DNA of 64,000 nucleotides from DASVUC01 sp038237225 (GCA_038237225.1 JBBRYX010000013.1:62001-126000), one strand, 5' to 3'. Positions 7,018 through 16,014 are shown, numbered from the stretch's first letter. Numbers and translations: made by a program. Notes: a model not told the origin generated them from the letters alone.

Positions 7018-8564
7018 GCACACATACCCCCCCAACCAAAGTCATCATCCACCAGCTCAAGACCGGCGTGCCCGGACTGGACGAGGTGCTGGGCGGCGGG
7101 CTGCCCGAGTTCTCCTTCAACATCATCGCCGGGTCCCCGGGGTGCGGGAAGACCACCCTCGCCCATCAGATGATGTTCGCCAACGCCACCCCCGCAAAGC
7201 CCGCGCTCTACTTCACCGTTCTCGGCGAGCCGGCGATCAAGATGCTGCGCTACCAGCAGCAGTACAGCTTCTTCGACCAGGCCAAGTTGAGCGGGGTAGC
7301 TGGGAAGGGCGCCGTCCGCTTCGTCAACCTCAGCGAGCTGGTGCTGAAGGAAGATCTGGGCGCGGTGCTGGACGAGATCGTCAAGCAGGTCGAGGCCGTC
7401 GGCCCCGGCGTCGTCGTGGTGGACTCCTTCCGCACCGTCGTGCGCAAGGCCCGGGCCGAGCGCAACGGCGGCGGGGAAGTCGAGTTGCAGGGCTTCGTGC
7501 AGCGCCTCGCCCTCCACCTGACCAGTTGGCAGGCGACGACCTTCCTCATCGGCGAATATGCCGAGAGCGAGATCCGCGACAACGCGGTCTTCACCGTCGC
7601 CGACGGGCTCTTCTGGCTCTACCAGACGGTCGAGCGCAGCTCCATCGTCCGCAAGATGCAGGTCATGAAGTGCCGCGGCCAGGAATCGGTGCCCGGGCTG
7701 CACACCTTCCGCATCACCGGCGAGGGAATCCAGACCTTCCCGCGGACCTACGGCCTGACCGCGACGACGGACAAGAAGAAGGGCACGCGCCGGCTCGGTA
7801 CCGGCGTCCCCGAGCTGGACAAGATGCTCGGCGGGGGCATCCCCTCCGGGCACAGCATGTTGATCGGCGGACCCTCGGGGTCAGGCAAGTCGATCCTCGG
7901 CTCCCACTTCATCGCCGAGGGGATCAGGAAGGGCGAGTCGGGGATCGTCGCCGTCTTCGAGGAGCTTCCCGACGAGTACGCGGCCCGCGGGGCCAGACTG
8001 GGCCTCAACGTCGACGCCGCCCTCAAGGACGGTTCGCTGGAGATCATCTATCTTCGGCCCCTGGACCTCTCGGTAGACGAGACGGTACACGAGGTCGTGG
8101 ACGCGGTGAAGCGGGTCAAGGCCAAGCGGCTGGTGATCGACTCGCTGGTGGGCTTCGAGCTGGCCCTGGCGCCCGGCTTCCGCACCGACTTCCGCGAATC
8201 GCTCTATCGCATGATCGTCGCCCTCACCCGACTGGGCGTGACCATCGTCTCGACGGTGGAGATCGAGGAGGACTTCACCTCGATGGGCCTCTCCAACTTC
8301 GGCATCTCGTTCCTCTCTGACGACATCATCCGCCTCCGCTACGTCTCGATCGACGGCCAGCTCCGCCGGGTGATGATGATCGTCAAGATGCGCGCCGGCA
8401 AGCACTCGATCGACATGCGCGAGTACCAGGTGACCAACAAGGGGATCGTTATCGGCGAGCGCCTGCGCGGCTACCGCGGCCTCACCAGCGGCATCCCCGG
8501 GCCGTGGGATCAGGGGCCGGCGAGCATCGCGGGAGCGAGGGACGACATGAACAAGAATGGGTAG
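7014..8564 (+). CDS. KaiC-like ATPase with two RecA domains
   Basis: The 516-aa protein has two tandem KaiC/RadA-type RecA domains. Domain 1 has Walker A GSPGCGKTT at 40-48 and Walker B around VVVVDSF. Domain 2 has Walker A GGPSGSGKS at 285-293 and LVIDSLVGFE. The KaiC catalytic Glu pair is present in domain 2 (VAVFEELPDEY) but reads FTVLGEP in domain 1, so only one Glu remains there. Cyanobacterial KaiC is a circadian autokinase; homologues in non-cyanobacteria act in stress or signalling, often beside a histidine kinase, as found at 10 kb. No kaiA or kaiB was seen. The C-terminus (ASIAGARDDMNKN) comes from a short DNA repeat also present after the VapC gene. Confidence 0.88.
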   Translation: MSTHTPPTKVIIHQLKTGVPGLDEVLGGGLPEFSFNIIAGSPGCGKTTLAHQMMFANATPAKPALYFTVLGEPAIKMLRYQQQYSFFDQAKLSGVAGKGAVRFVNLSELVLKEDLGAVLDEIVKQVEAVGPGVVVVDSFRTVVRKARAERNGGGEVELQGFVQRLALHLTSWQATTFLIGEYAESEIRDNAVFTVADGLFWLYQTVERSSIVRKMQVMKCRGQESVPGLHTFRITGEGIQTFPRTYGLTATTDKKKGTRRLGTGVPELDKMLGGGIPSGHSMLIGGPSGSGKSILGSHFIAEGIRKGESGIVAVFEELPDEYAARGARLGLNVDAALKDGSLEIIYLRPLDLSVDETVHEVVDAVKRVKAKRLVIDSLVGFELALAPGFRTDFRESLYRMIVALTRLGVTIVSTVEIEEDFTSMGLSNFGISFLSDDIIRLRYVSIDGQLRRVMMIVKMRAGKHSIDMREYQVTNKGIVIGERLRGYRGLTSGIPGPWDQGPASIAGARDDMNKNG

Positions 8565-8567
8565 CGC
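8514..8567 (+). repeat. 54-bp tail repeat, copy 1 (KaiC 3' end)
   Basis: GGCGAGCATCGCGGGAG followed by GACATGAACAAGAATGGG and TAGC closely matches 9441-9493. In both copies the reading is G-x-A-S-I-A-(4 residues)-DMNKN then a stop, preserved in frame. Confidence 0.6.
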
Positions 8568-8576
8568 CGCGGGAGC

Positions 8577-8707
8577 GGAAGCACGAAATCCGAAACTCGA
8601 AGTCCGAAACAAATTCAAAATCCGAAGGAAGAAATGTTCCAACAAGCGTTTCGGTCACTTCTTCTTCTGTCATTGGAATTTGTTTCGGATTTCGTGCTTC
8701 GGATTTC
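8577..8707. repeat. MITE-like inverted repeat (ACGAAATCCGAAAC family)
   Basis: The left arm from 8577 contains GCACGAAATCCGAAAC and TCCGAAACAAATTC. The right arm, ending at 8707, carries the reverse complement GAATTTGTTTCGGATTTCGTGC. The centre is about 60 nt of T-rich sequence. There is no coding capacity. Confidence 0.65.
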
Positions 8708-8732
8708 CGCCCTCGTGCGGCGATGGATCGGG

Positions 8733-8738
8733 TATGAT
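8733..8738 (+). promoter_or_regulatory. TATGAT -10 box, leaderless-type start
   Basis: TATGAT lies 7 nt before the ATG at 8746; there is no Shine-Dalgarno. Confidence 0.4.
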
Positions 8739-8745
8739 TACAACC

Positions 8746-8982
8746 ATGATCGCCCTCAACGCCCGTTACGACGGCAAAGTGATCGTCCCCGAAACCCCGC
8801 TGGCGCTGCCCGTGAATCAGCGGGTGCGCATTCAGGTCGAGCCGATCGAAGCTGAATCGACGCCGGAGCCAAAACGAACCGACTTTTCCGAGTGGATCGG
8901 CCTGGCCAAGGATTCTTCCGGCAAGGTTCATGATCCCGGCGCCGACGAAGACGCGCTCTGGGAAAAAGGCCCGCTTGGCTAA
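8746..8982 (+). CDS. AF2212-like/DUF104-type antitoxin
   Basis: This 78-aa protein starts MIALNARYDGKVIVPETPLALP and continues NQRVRIQVE, the compact beta-fold pattern of AF2212-like antitoxins that precede PIN toxin genes. The C-terminal half (RTDFSEWIGLAKDSSG...EDALWEKGPLG) is the extended toxin-wrapping tail. An alternative ATG lies at 8734, but it falls inside the TATGAT box, so 8746 is preferred. The PIN gene begins 52 bp later, as expected for a type II toxin-antitoxin operon. Neutralising activity is inferred from family and order. Confidence 0.7.
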   Translation: MIALNARYDGKVIVPETPLALPVNQRVRIQVEPIEAESTPEPKRTDFSEWIGLAKDSSGKVHDPGADEDALWEKGPLG

Positions 8983-9034
8983 AACCAATTCGCGATGAGA
9001 TCCGACACGATTGAAGGTTAATTAAAGACGCACG

Positions 9035-9421
9035 ATGAAGACGCTCGTCCTCGACACCTCTCCGCTCCTGGCGCTCTACCTCGGCGAGCCCACCGCCGAA
9101 TGGATCGGTGAGCAGCTTGACACCGCCGAGCGACACCTGATGAGCACCGTCAACCTCACCGAATGCATGATCGTCTTGCGACAACGCAGACCGGACCAGG
9201 CGGACGCTCTCGCCGAGCGCCTGCTCAACAGCAGCATCGAGTTCATTCCACCCGACACCGCCCAGGCCGTCATCGCCGCCCGCGCTCGTTTCGATTATCC
9301 GCTCAACCTCGGCGACTGCTTCGCCTATGCGCTGGCCAGGACGCAGAACCTCCCGCTGCTCACGCTCGATCGGGATTTCCGTGCCGTCGACGTTCCGCTG
9401 GTCATGCCGGAGGAGGGGTGA
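9035..9421 (+). CDS. vapC: PIN-domain ribonuclease toxin (VapC-like)
   Basis: The 128-aa protein has the PIN fold and its acidic metal-binding residues: D7 (VLDTSPLLALY), E43 (NLTECM), D94 (LGDCFAYALA) and D112/D114 (LTLDRDF). PIN toxins cleave specific RNAs, often tRNA or rRNA, when their antitoxin is degraded. The partner is the small gene just upstream. Length and all four active-site regions are intact, so it should be functional. After the stop, a 54-bp repeat also found at the KaiC 3' end begins within 20 nt. Confidence 0.88.
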   Translation: MKTLVLDTSPLLALYLGEPTAEWIGEQLDTAERHLMSTVNLTECMIVLRQRRPDQADALAERLLNSSIEFIPPDTAQAVIAARARFDYPLNLGDCFAYALARTQNLPLLTLDRDFRAVDVPLVMPEEG

Positions 9422-9440
9422 ACCAATCGCCTCCTCGCCG

Positions 9441-9493
9441 GGGGCTGGCGAGCATCGCGGAGTCGATGGAGGACATGAATAAGAATCGGTAGC
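9441..9493 (+). repeat. 54-bp tail repeat, copy 2
   Basis: GGCGAGCATCGCGGAG followed by GACATGAATAAGAATCGG and TAGC; roughly 85% identical to 8514-8567 and again readable as ASIAESMEDMNKNR-stop, though here outside any gene. Confidence 0.6.
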
Positions 9494-9640
9494 AGGCGAA
9501 CCTCCCATCGAGGCGCCCCCAAACAGAATCGGCTAACGATGAAACGACTTTATGAAGGAAGATGGTCGGAAGAAACAGCGATGGCTCTTTTTGCGCCAAT
9601 AACAGCGCTGGGACGCAAAGAGGCGGGCGAATCAGCGGCA

Positions 9641-9934
9641 ACGCCCGCCGCGACATGGCAACGCCCGCCGCGTTGCGGCAACGCCCGCCGCGTTACGGCA
9701 ACGCCCACGGCGTCACGGCAACGCCCACGGCGTCACGGCAACGCCCACGGCGTCACGGCAACGCCCACGGCGTCACGGCAACGCCCACGGCGTCACGGCA
9801 ACGCCCGCCGCGTCACGGCAACGCCCGCGGCGTCACGGCAACGCCCACGAGTTCACGGCAAACTCCGCGAGTTCACGGCAAACGCGGCCAGTTCATGGCA
9901 AACTGGATGAATTCACCTCGAACTGGATGAATTG
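9641..9934. repeat. Tandem array of a 20-nt unit (13 copies plus degenerate end)
   Basis: The unit ACGCCCACGGCGTCACGGCA repeats without spacers from 9641 to 9900, with GCCGCG/CACGGC variants in the first units. Five identical consecutive units lie in the middle. The last units drift to GAGTTCACGGCA, GCCAGTTCATGGCA and AACTGGATGAATT. The period is not a multiple of three, so frames rotate every unit and no stable protein repeat results. It occupies most of the gene-free 9422-10011 stretch. Confidence 0.9.
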
Positions 9935-9998
9935 AAAGCGTTGCACCCCACCCGCACGGGGAGGGAACGCGAAGCGAGACAGTGGAAGACAGCGGCGG

Positions 9999-10004
9999 TA
10001 GAAT
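9999..10004 (+). promoter_or_regulatory. TAGAAT -10 box before the histidine kinase
   Basis: TAGAAT lies 7 nt before the ATG at 10012; no Shine-Dalgarno is visible. Confidence 0.45.
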
Positions 10005-10011
10005 GTGACCA

Positions 10012-12573
10012 ATGGCGGCAAACCGACCAAACCCGGTTCCCGAGCACCCGCCGGAGTTCCCCCAACTCTGCCGGTTCCTGGCCGAGCGCTCGCCGCAGCC
10101 GATGGTCGCGGTCGAGGGCGTGACGCACATCGTGCGCTATGCCAACCCGGCGTTCCACAAGCTTCTCGGCAAAGAGGATCAGCACCTGCTCGGACGCCCC
10201 TTCTGCGAGGCCGTGCCCGAAGGCATGGCCAACGGCTGCGTCCCGCTTCTGGATCGCGTTCTCGCCACCGGGACGCCCGAGATGCTGGCCGAGCAGGAGC
10301 ACGGACTGCACACCGTGAAGTCAGAGAGCGAAGAGCGGGCAAGGGGCGAGTTGCCCTCCCACTGGTCGTACCTGGTGTGGGCGATCGTCGGTCCTGTCGA
10401 GGTGGGAGCACGAGCGGATCCGAAGCCCGTGGGGGTGATGATCCAGGTCACCGACGCGACCGAGACCGCGGCCTTCCGCAAGGGAGCCGCGGCGATCAAC
10501 GAGGCGCTGCTGCTGTCGGGGGTCCGCCAGCATGAACTGATGGACGAGGCGGAGAAACACACCGCCGAGCTGCGCGCCAGCGCCGAGCGTTTCCGCTTCC
10601 TCGCCGAGTCCATGCCGCAGAAGATCTTCACCGCCACGCCCAGCGGCGAGATCGATTATTTCAACCGGCAATGGATTGAATTCACCGGGCTTACCTTCGA
10701 GCAGATCAGGGACTGGGGCTGGACGCAGTTCATCCATCCCGATGACCTGGCGGAGAACGTCCGCATCTGGAAGCATTCGCTTGACACTGGTCAGCCGTTC
10801 CAGTTCGAGCACCGCTTCCGCCGCCACGACGGCGTTTACCGCTGGCACCTCAGCCGCGCCCATTGCATGCTGGATACCGACGGCAACAGCGCGATGTGGA
10901 TCGGCTCCAACACCGAAATCGACGACATGAAGCGCACCGAAGAGGCGCTGCGCGCCAGCGAGGAACAGAATCGCAAGCTGTTCCAATCGGTGCCGGCGGC
11001 GGTCTTTTCCTGCGACAAGGACGGCGTGGTGCAGGATTACAACCGCCGCGCCGAGGAATACTGGGGCCGCGCGCCGGTGCGCGGCGATCCCGCCGAGCGC
11101 TATTGCGGCTCGTTCAAGCTGTATCTTCCCAACGGCACGCCGCTGCCGCACGAGAACAGTCCCATGGTGGAGGTTCTGCGCGACGGGATACCGCGGGAGA
11201 ACGTGGAAGTGATCATCGAGCGGCCCGACCGCTCGCGCCTGCCGGTGCTGATCAACTTCTTCCCGCTGACCAATCCGGACGGGGAGATCACCGGGGCCAT
11301 CACGTGCTTCAGCGACATCACACAACTCAAGCGCTGGGAGCGCGAGCGCGAGGCGCTGCTGGCCAACGAGCAGGCGTCGCGCATGGAGGCCGAAACCGCC
11401 AACCGCTCGAAGGATTTGTTTCTCGCGACGCTGAGCCACGAGATGCGGACGCCGCTGAACGCGATCGTCGGGTGGATGAGCATTCTGCGCGCCGACGGGT
11501 GCGACGAGGCGGATTTGCACGAGGGACTCGAGGTCATCGACCGCAATACTCGCGTGCAGGTGCAACTGATCGAGGACGTGCTGGACGTTTCCCGGATCGT
11601 CTCGGGGAAGCTGCGGCTGGAGACCAAGCCGTGCCAATTGACCGAAGTCGTCAAGGCGGGGCTTGACGTGGTGCGCGCGGCGGCGGAGGCCCGGGACATC
11701 ACGCTGAAGGCGGAGCTTGATCCTGCTGCCAACGGCGCCGTTTGCGATCCGATGCGGATTCAGCAGGTGGTGTGGAACCTGCTTGCGAATGCCGTCAAGT
11801 TCACGCCCAGGGGCGGAACCGTCACCATCGCGCTGTCGCGCGAGCGGTCCGAGGTGAAAATCCGCGTGACCGATACCGGCCAGGGGATGAGCGCGGAGCT
11901 TTTGCCGTTCATCTTCGACCGCTTCCGGCAGGCGGACGGTAGCACGCGGCGAAAATTCGGGGGGCTGGGGCTGGGGCTTTCGATCGTCCGCCACCTCGTC
12001 GAATTGCACGGTGGGACCGTCGAGGCGCACAGCCCCGGTGAGGGGCGCGGCTCAACCTTTACCGTGATCCTCCCCGTGCGCGCTCTCCACCCCGCGGGTC
12101 ACGACGGCGACGAGCCGACGGCCGGGGGGGCGGAGGATCAATCGGAACTGATCGTCCCTTCCGGACTGCCCATGGTGCGCCTGGACGGACTGCGGCTGTT
12201 GATTGTCGAGGATGAGGCGGATGCCCGGCGGCTTCTCAGCAAGGTGCTGGAACAGGCCGGGGCGACCGTCACGGCGGCGGGATCCGCCGCCGAGGCGATG
12301 GCGGCGCTGAAAAAGAACGGGGCGAAAGCGCCGCCGCACGTTCTGGTCAGCGACATCGGAATGCCCGAGGAAGACGGTCTGGATTTGATCCGGCAGGTGC
12401 GCAAAGCAGGTCATACCGTCCGCGACCTCCCGGCGGTGGCGCTGACGGCGTTCGTCCACAAGGAAGACCAGCGCCAGGCGCTGCTCGCGGGCTTCCAGGT
12501 GCACGTGCCCAAGCCGGTCGATCCGCACGATCTCACGGTGGTGATTGCCAGCCTGGCGGGGCGCACGGGTTAG
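10012..12573 (+). CDS. Hybrid PAS sensor histidine kinase with receiver domain
   Basis: The 853-aa protein has no transmembrane segment, so it is probably cytoplasmic. Three PAS/PAC modules are visible: residues 20-150, 190-310 (FTATPSGEIDYFNRQWIEFTG, typical PAS_3/PAC) and 320-445. They are followed by HisKA with ATLSHEMRTPLN (phospho-acceptor H476), an HATPase with N box NLLANAVKFTPRGG, DTGQGM and FGGLGLGLSIVRHL, and a C-terminal REC domain (RLLIVEDEADARRLL, acceptor D781 in VLVSDIGMP, switch ALTAF, KPVD). All catalytic motifs are intact. It is a hybrid kinase that must relay to an unlinked Hpt or regulator. It shares this block with a KaiC-like ATPase, and KaiC/kinase pairs are known in other bacteria, so a link is plausible but unproven. 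Confidence 0.93.
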   Translation: MAANRPNPVPEHPPEFPQLCRFLAERSPQPMVAVEGVTHIVRYANPAFHKLLGKEDQHLLGRPFCEAVPEGMANGCVPLLDRVLATGTPEMLAEQEHGLHTVKSESEERARGELPSHWSYLVWAIVGPVEVGARADPKPVGVMIQVTDATETAAFRKGAAAINEALLLSGVRQHELMDEAEKHTAELRASAERFRFLAESMPQKIFTATPSGEIDYFNRQWIEFTGLTFEQIRDWGWTQFIHPDDLAENVRIWKHSLDTGQPFQFEHRFRRHDGVYRWHLSRAHCMLDTDGNSAMWIGSNTEIDDMKRTEEALRASEEQNRKLFQSVPAAVFSCDKDGVVQDYNRRAEEYWGRAPVRGDPAERYCGSFKLYLPNGTPLPHENSPMVEVLRDGIPRENVEVIIERPDRSRLPVLINFFPLTNPDGEITGAITCFSDITQLKRWEREREALLANEQASRMEAETANRSKDLFLATLSHEMRTPLNAIVGWMSILRADGCDEADLHEGLEVIDRNTRVQVQLIEDVLDVSRIVSGKLRLETKPCQLTEVVKAGLDVVRAAAEARDITLKAELDPAANGAVCDPMRIQQVVWNLLANAVKFTPRGGTVTIALSRERSEVKIRVTDTGQGMSAELLPFIFDRFRQADGSTRRKFGGLGLGLSIVRHLVELHGGTVEAHSPGEGRGSTFTVILPVRALHPAGHDGDEPTAGGAEDQSELIVPSGLPMVRLDGLRLLIVEDEADARRLLSKVLEQAGATVTAAGSAAEAMAALKKNGAKAPPHVLVSDIGMPEEDGLDLIRQVRKAGHTVRDLPAVALTAFVHKEDQRQALLAGFQVHVPKPVDPHDLTVVIASLAGRTG

Positions 12574-12642
12574 AATTGTTGATTGAGGCGCCGCCGGGTT
12601 GAGAAAGCGGGGTGATCGCAGACTCGCAGGCGGCAACGATCC

Positions 12643-12712
12643 TGTAAGGGCGACACTTGTGTCGCCCTGTTTTCTTGGATGAAGAAGAGGGCACACAAGT
12701 GTCGCCCCTACA
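12643..12712. repeat. Palindromic REP/MITE-like element, copy 2 (short)
   Basis: Ends TGTAAGGGCGACACTTGTG and CACAAGTGTCGCCCCTACA are inverted copies; an inner hairpin AGGGCGACAC/GTGTCGCCCT sits at the left end. It shares the TGTAGGGGCGAC-type terminus with 4412-4520 and 63554-63657. Confidence 0.7.
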
Positions 12713-12785
12713 ACTCGCACTTTTTATTGAACCGCATTCCGGGATTTGATGGTAAGATTACGGGTTTCGGATGGGAGCGTAACGG

Positions 12786-15700
12786 TTGTCTTTGGCGCAG
12801 CGATATAAGTCGGAATTTACAAGTAGCGTAAAAGAGCGGGGACGGGAGTATTTCCTGGACGGTCAAGTCCGCATTGAACAGCTCACGGACAAAGTGATCC
12901 GCGCGAAAGTCCGCGGTGGGAATCTATATGATGTCGAGATTGCGCTCTATCCCAATGGCGGATGGCGGGGAGAGTGCACGTGTCCGTTTCAGCAGGATCG
13001 GCGTGAGCCTTGCAAGCATATCTGGGCGACGCTGCTGGCGGCGGATGTGCAGCAGGTGGTAAAACCGGTCGCATCGGGCGGTGGATGGCGGCCGGCGGGG
13101 GAGAAGGCGCGGCCCCCGGTGGATCAGGATCTGCCTGAGTGGAAGCGCCGGCTGGCGCGAATTCGCGAATCCATGATTACCCACGGCAAGCAGGATGCGA
13201 ACAAGCAGCCGATGTGGCCTGGGGATCGGCGGATCATTTACATCATCGATGTGGCGCAGACGCAGGGGACGGGGCGGGGCATCGTGGTGGATCTGGCGAC
13301 CGAGCGATTCAAAGGCGGGCAATGGCAGGCGCTCAAGCGGTTTCAGATGGACATGGATCAGTGGCTGTCCGTGCCGGATGAGGGGGACCGGCTCATCGCG
13401 CAGATGCTTCTTGGGGCGCAGGAGGCGAAGTCGTTTGGATACGGAAGTTCGGGGATTCGGCGATTCATTCTGCCTCCTTCAGCGTTCGATACGACGCTCA
13501 AGCTGATGTGCCGGACGGGGCACTGCCGGATTCGCACATTTGATGATGACGGCGAGGGACGTTCGGCGGTGTGGGATGAGGGACCGGCTTGGGAATTTCG
13601 GCTGGGACTGAGGCCGCGCGAGGGATCGAGTCGTTTTGCGCTCATGGGTTGGCTGGAACGCGATCGGCGCGAGATGAAATTGAACAGGCCAAGCCTGGTG
13701 CTGGAGGGCGGACTGCTGATCGAAGGGGAAAATGTTGCGAAGCTTCAGCATTTCGGCGCCTGGGAATTGCTGACTGCGATGCGGCAGGAGAATTGGCAGC
13801 CGCCGATTGGGGATGCGAAGGACTTGCTGAAGGAAGTGTACGCGATGCCGATGCTTCCGCCGGTCGAGTTGCCGGAAGAGGCGGGGATCGCGGAGGTGCG
13901 GGACAAGCCCAAGCCGCGGCTCATGTTCCGCCAGGCGAAGCGCGGCGAGGACAGTGAATCCATCACGGCGGAGCTGAGCTTCGATTACGGCGGAAGAATT
14001 CTGGCCAACATGCGCGAGCTCGCTCTTTTCAATGAGTCGAGCGGCGAAATTATCCGTCGCGACACGCTGGAAGAATCGGCGGCGTGGTCGAGATTGGCGC
14101 GGATCGGATTTCGATCGGAGTACGATCCTGAGCGTCAGATTGGTGTGCTGACGTTACCCCTGCGGCAACTCGGTTCAACGGTGTTGCAACTGACGAGCGA
14201 GGGCTGGCACGTTGAGGCGGAGGGCAAGCTTTATCGCACGCCGGGGCAGATGCGCGTGGAGGTCAGTTCCGGGATCGACTGGTTCGATCTGTCGGCGGAG
14301 GTCTCGTTCGGCGAGATTTCAGTGGCGCTGCCGGCGCTGCTCCAAGCGCTGATGAAGGGCGAGAAGACGGTTATTCTGGATGATGGGACGATTGGGATTC
14401 TACCCGAGGAATGGCTGCGGAAATACGGAGCGCTGGCGTCGATGGGGGTTGAGGAAGAAGGCAAAGTTCGGTTTCGACTGGCGCAGGCGGGGCTGCTCGA
14501 TGCGATGCTGGCATCGATGCCAGAGGCGACGTGCGATGAGGCGTTTGCCAAGGCACGGAAAGAGCTGCGCGAGTTTGAAGGCGTCGAGCCGATCGATGCG
14601 CCCGCGGGATTTGTCGGCGAGCTTCGGCCCTACCAGAACCAGGGACTCGGCTGGCTGAACTTCCTCCAGAAATTTGGATTTGGCGGGTGTCTTGCGGATG
14701 ATATGGGTCTCGGAAAAACCGTTCAGGTGCTGGCGATGCTGGAGGGTCGGCGGCAGATGAAAAAGGGGCCGTCGTTGGTGGTCGTGCCGCGGTCGCTGGT
14801 GTTCAACTGGAAGAGCGAGGCGACGAAGTTTACGCCGAACCTCCGCGTGCTGGATCAGAGCGGCGCGGACCGGACGCGGGGCGTGGATCATCTGATGGAT
14901 TACGACCTCGTCCTGACGACCTACGGCACGCTGCGCCGCGATGCGAGCTATTTCAAGGACATCACGTTCGATTACATGATCCTGGATGAGGCGCAGGCGA
15001 TCAAGAATCCGGCGAGCGAATCCGCCAAGGCGGCGCGCATCATCGTGGGTAACCATCGGCTGGCGATGAGCGGCACACCTATCGAGAATCATCTGGGCGA
15101 GCTTTGGAGTTTGTTTGAGTTCCTCAATCCCGGAATGCTCGGAAAGGCGGGAGCGTTTCGACACCTGGGCTATAACAAAACCGAGGCCGAGGCGGAAGGG
15201 CGAAAGGTGATCGCGGCTGCGGTTCGGCCATTTATTCTGCGTCGGACCAAGAGCCAGGTGGCGGCGGATCTGCCGGAGAAGATGGAGCAGACGATCGTTT
15301 GCGAGCTGGAGCCGGAGCAGCGGAAGCTTTATGACGATCTGAAAGTGCATTATCGGCAGGCGCTGCTGGGCGAAATCGATCGGCAGGGGATCGGCAAGTC
15401 GAAGATCCAGATTCTCGAAGCGCTGTTGCGCTTGCGGCAGGCGGCATGTCATCCCGGGTTGATCGACGAGGCGCGCGCGGATGGGCCCAGCGCAAAGCTG
15501 GAAGCGCTTCAGGCGCATCTTGAAGAGGTTGTCGAAGAAGGACACAAGGCGCTGGTATTCTCGCAGTTCACAAGTTTCCTCTCTCTCGTTCGTAAGCAGC
15601 TTGATGAGAAAAAAGTGGTGTACGAGTACCTGGACGGTCAGACGCGCGATCGGCAGGCGCGGGTGGAACGATTCCAGAGCGATCCGAACTGCAAGCTTTT

Positions 15701-15995
15701 CCTGATCAGCCTCAAGGCAGGCGGGCTGGGGCTGAATCTGACCGAGGCGAACTACGTCTTTCTGCTGGACCCCTGGTGGAACCCGGCGGTGGAAGCCCAG
15801 GCGATCGACCGGGCGCACCGCATCGGGCAGAAGCAAAACGTGTTCGCCTATCGGCTGATCGCGAAGGACACCGTGGAAGAGAAGGTGCTGGAGCTTCAGC
15901 AGAACAAACGCGAGCTGGCCGATGCGATCATCAACGCGGACAACAGCTTGATCAGCAGCCTTGGGAGAGAGGACCTGGAGCGGTTGCTGTCTTAA
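12786..15995 (+). CDS. SNF2-family helicase with N-terminal SWIM zinc finger
   Basis: The 1,069-aa protein begins at a TTG preceded by GGGAG. Residues 55-80 hold a SWIM zinc finger (CTCPFQQDRREPCKHIW: CxC...CxH). A long middle region of about 540 residues follows. The Swi2/Snf2 motor has GGCLADDMGLGKT near 633-645, DEAQ at ILDEAQAIKNP, SGTPIENHLGELWSLF, LVFSQF, and the C-terminal motifs SLKAGGLGLNLTEA and DPWWNPAVEAQAIDRAHRIGQ. Such bacterial SNF2 proteins translocate on double-stranded DNA and are thought to remodel nucleoprotein or RNA polymerase complexes. All helicase motifs are intact. No methylase or DISARM-type partner is adjacent, so a housekeeping role is more likely than defence. 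Confidence 0.93.
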   Translation: MSLAQRYKSEFTSSVKERGREYFLDGQVRIEQLTDKVIRAKVRGGNLYDVEIALYPNGGWRGECTCPFQQDRREPCKHIWATLLAADVQQVVKPVASGGGWRPAGEKARPPVDQDLPEWKRRLARIRESMITHGKQDANKQPMWPGDRRIIYIIDVAQTQGTGRGIVVDLATERFKGGQWQALKRFQMDMDQWLSVPDEGDRLIAQMLLGAQEAKSFGYGSSGIRRFILPPSAFDTTLKLMCRTGHCRIRTFDDDGEGRSAVWDEGPAWEFRLGLRPREGSSRFALMGWLERDRREMKLNRPSLVLEGGLLIEGENVAKLQHFGAWELLTAMRQENWQPPIGDAKDLLKEVYAMPMLPPVELPEEAGIAEVRDKPKPRLMFRQAKRGEDSESITAELSFDYGGRILANMRELALFNESSGEIIRRDTLEESAAWSRLARIGFRSEYDPERQIGVLTLPLRQLGSTVLQLTSEGWHVEAEGKLYRTPGQMRVEVSSGIDWFDLSAEVSFGEISVALPALLQALMKGEKTVILDDGTIGILPEEWLRKYGALASMGVEEEGKVRFRLAQAGLLDAMLASMPEATCDEAFAKARKELREFEGVEPIDAPAGFVGELRPYQNQGLGWLNFLQKFGFGGCLADDMGLGKTVQVLAMLEGRRQMKKGPSLVVVPRSLVFNWKSEATKFTPNLRVLDQSGADRTRGVDHLMDYDLVLTTYGTLRRDASYFKDITFDYMILDEAQAIKNPASESAKAARIIVGNHRLAMSGTPIENHLGELWSLFEFLNPGMLGKAGAFRHLGYNKTEAEAEGRKVIAAAVRPFILRRTKSQVAADLPEKMEQTIVCELEPEQRKLYDDLKVHYRQALLGEIDRQGIGKSKIQILEALLRLRQAACHPGLIDEARADGPSAKLEALQAHLEEVVEEGHKALVFSQFTSFLSLVRKQLDEKKVVYEYLDGQTRDRQARVERFQSDPNCKLFLISLKAGGLGLNLTEANYVFLLDPWWNPAVEAQAIDRAHRIGQKQNVFAYRLIAKDTVEEKVLELQQNKRELADAIINADNSLISSLGREDLERLLS

Positions 15996-16014
15996 GGATT
16001 CTCGGATTCGCAAA

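Noticed and set aside
9641..9934. CRISPR array
   Set aside because: Units are contiguous without unique spacers, and no cas gene is present; the same applies to 19397-19680.
10321..12030. 569-codon open frame on the minus strand
   Set aside because: Antisense shadow of the histidine kinase; GC-rich DNA keeps the opposite frame open.
12786..15995. SNF2 helicase as part of a defence island (DISARM-like)
   Set aside because: No methyltransferase, DrmB-like or phospholipase gene lies nearby; neighbours are metabolic and envelope genes.
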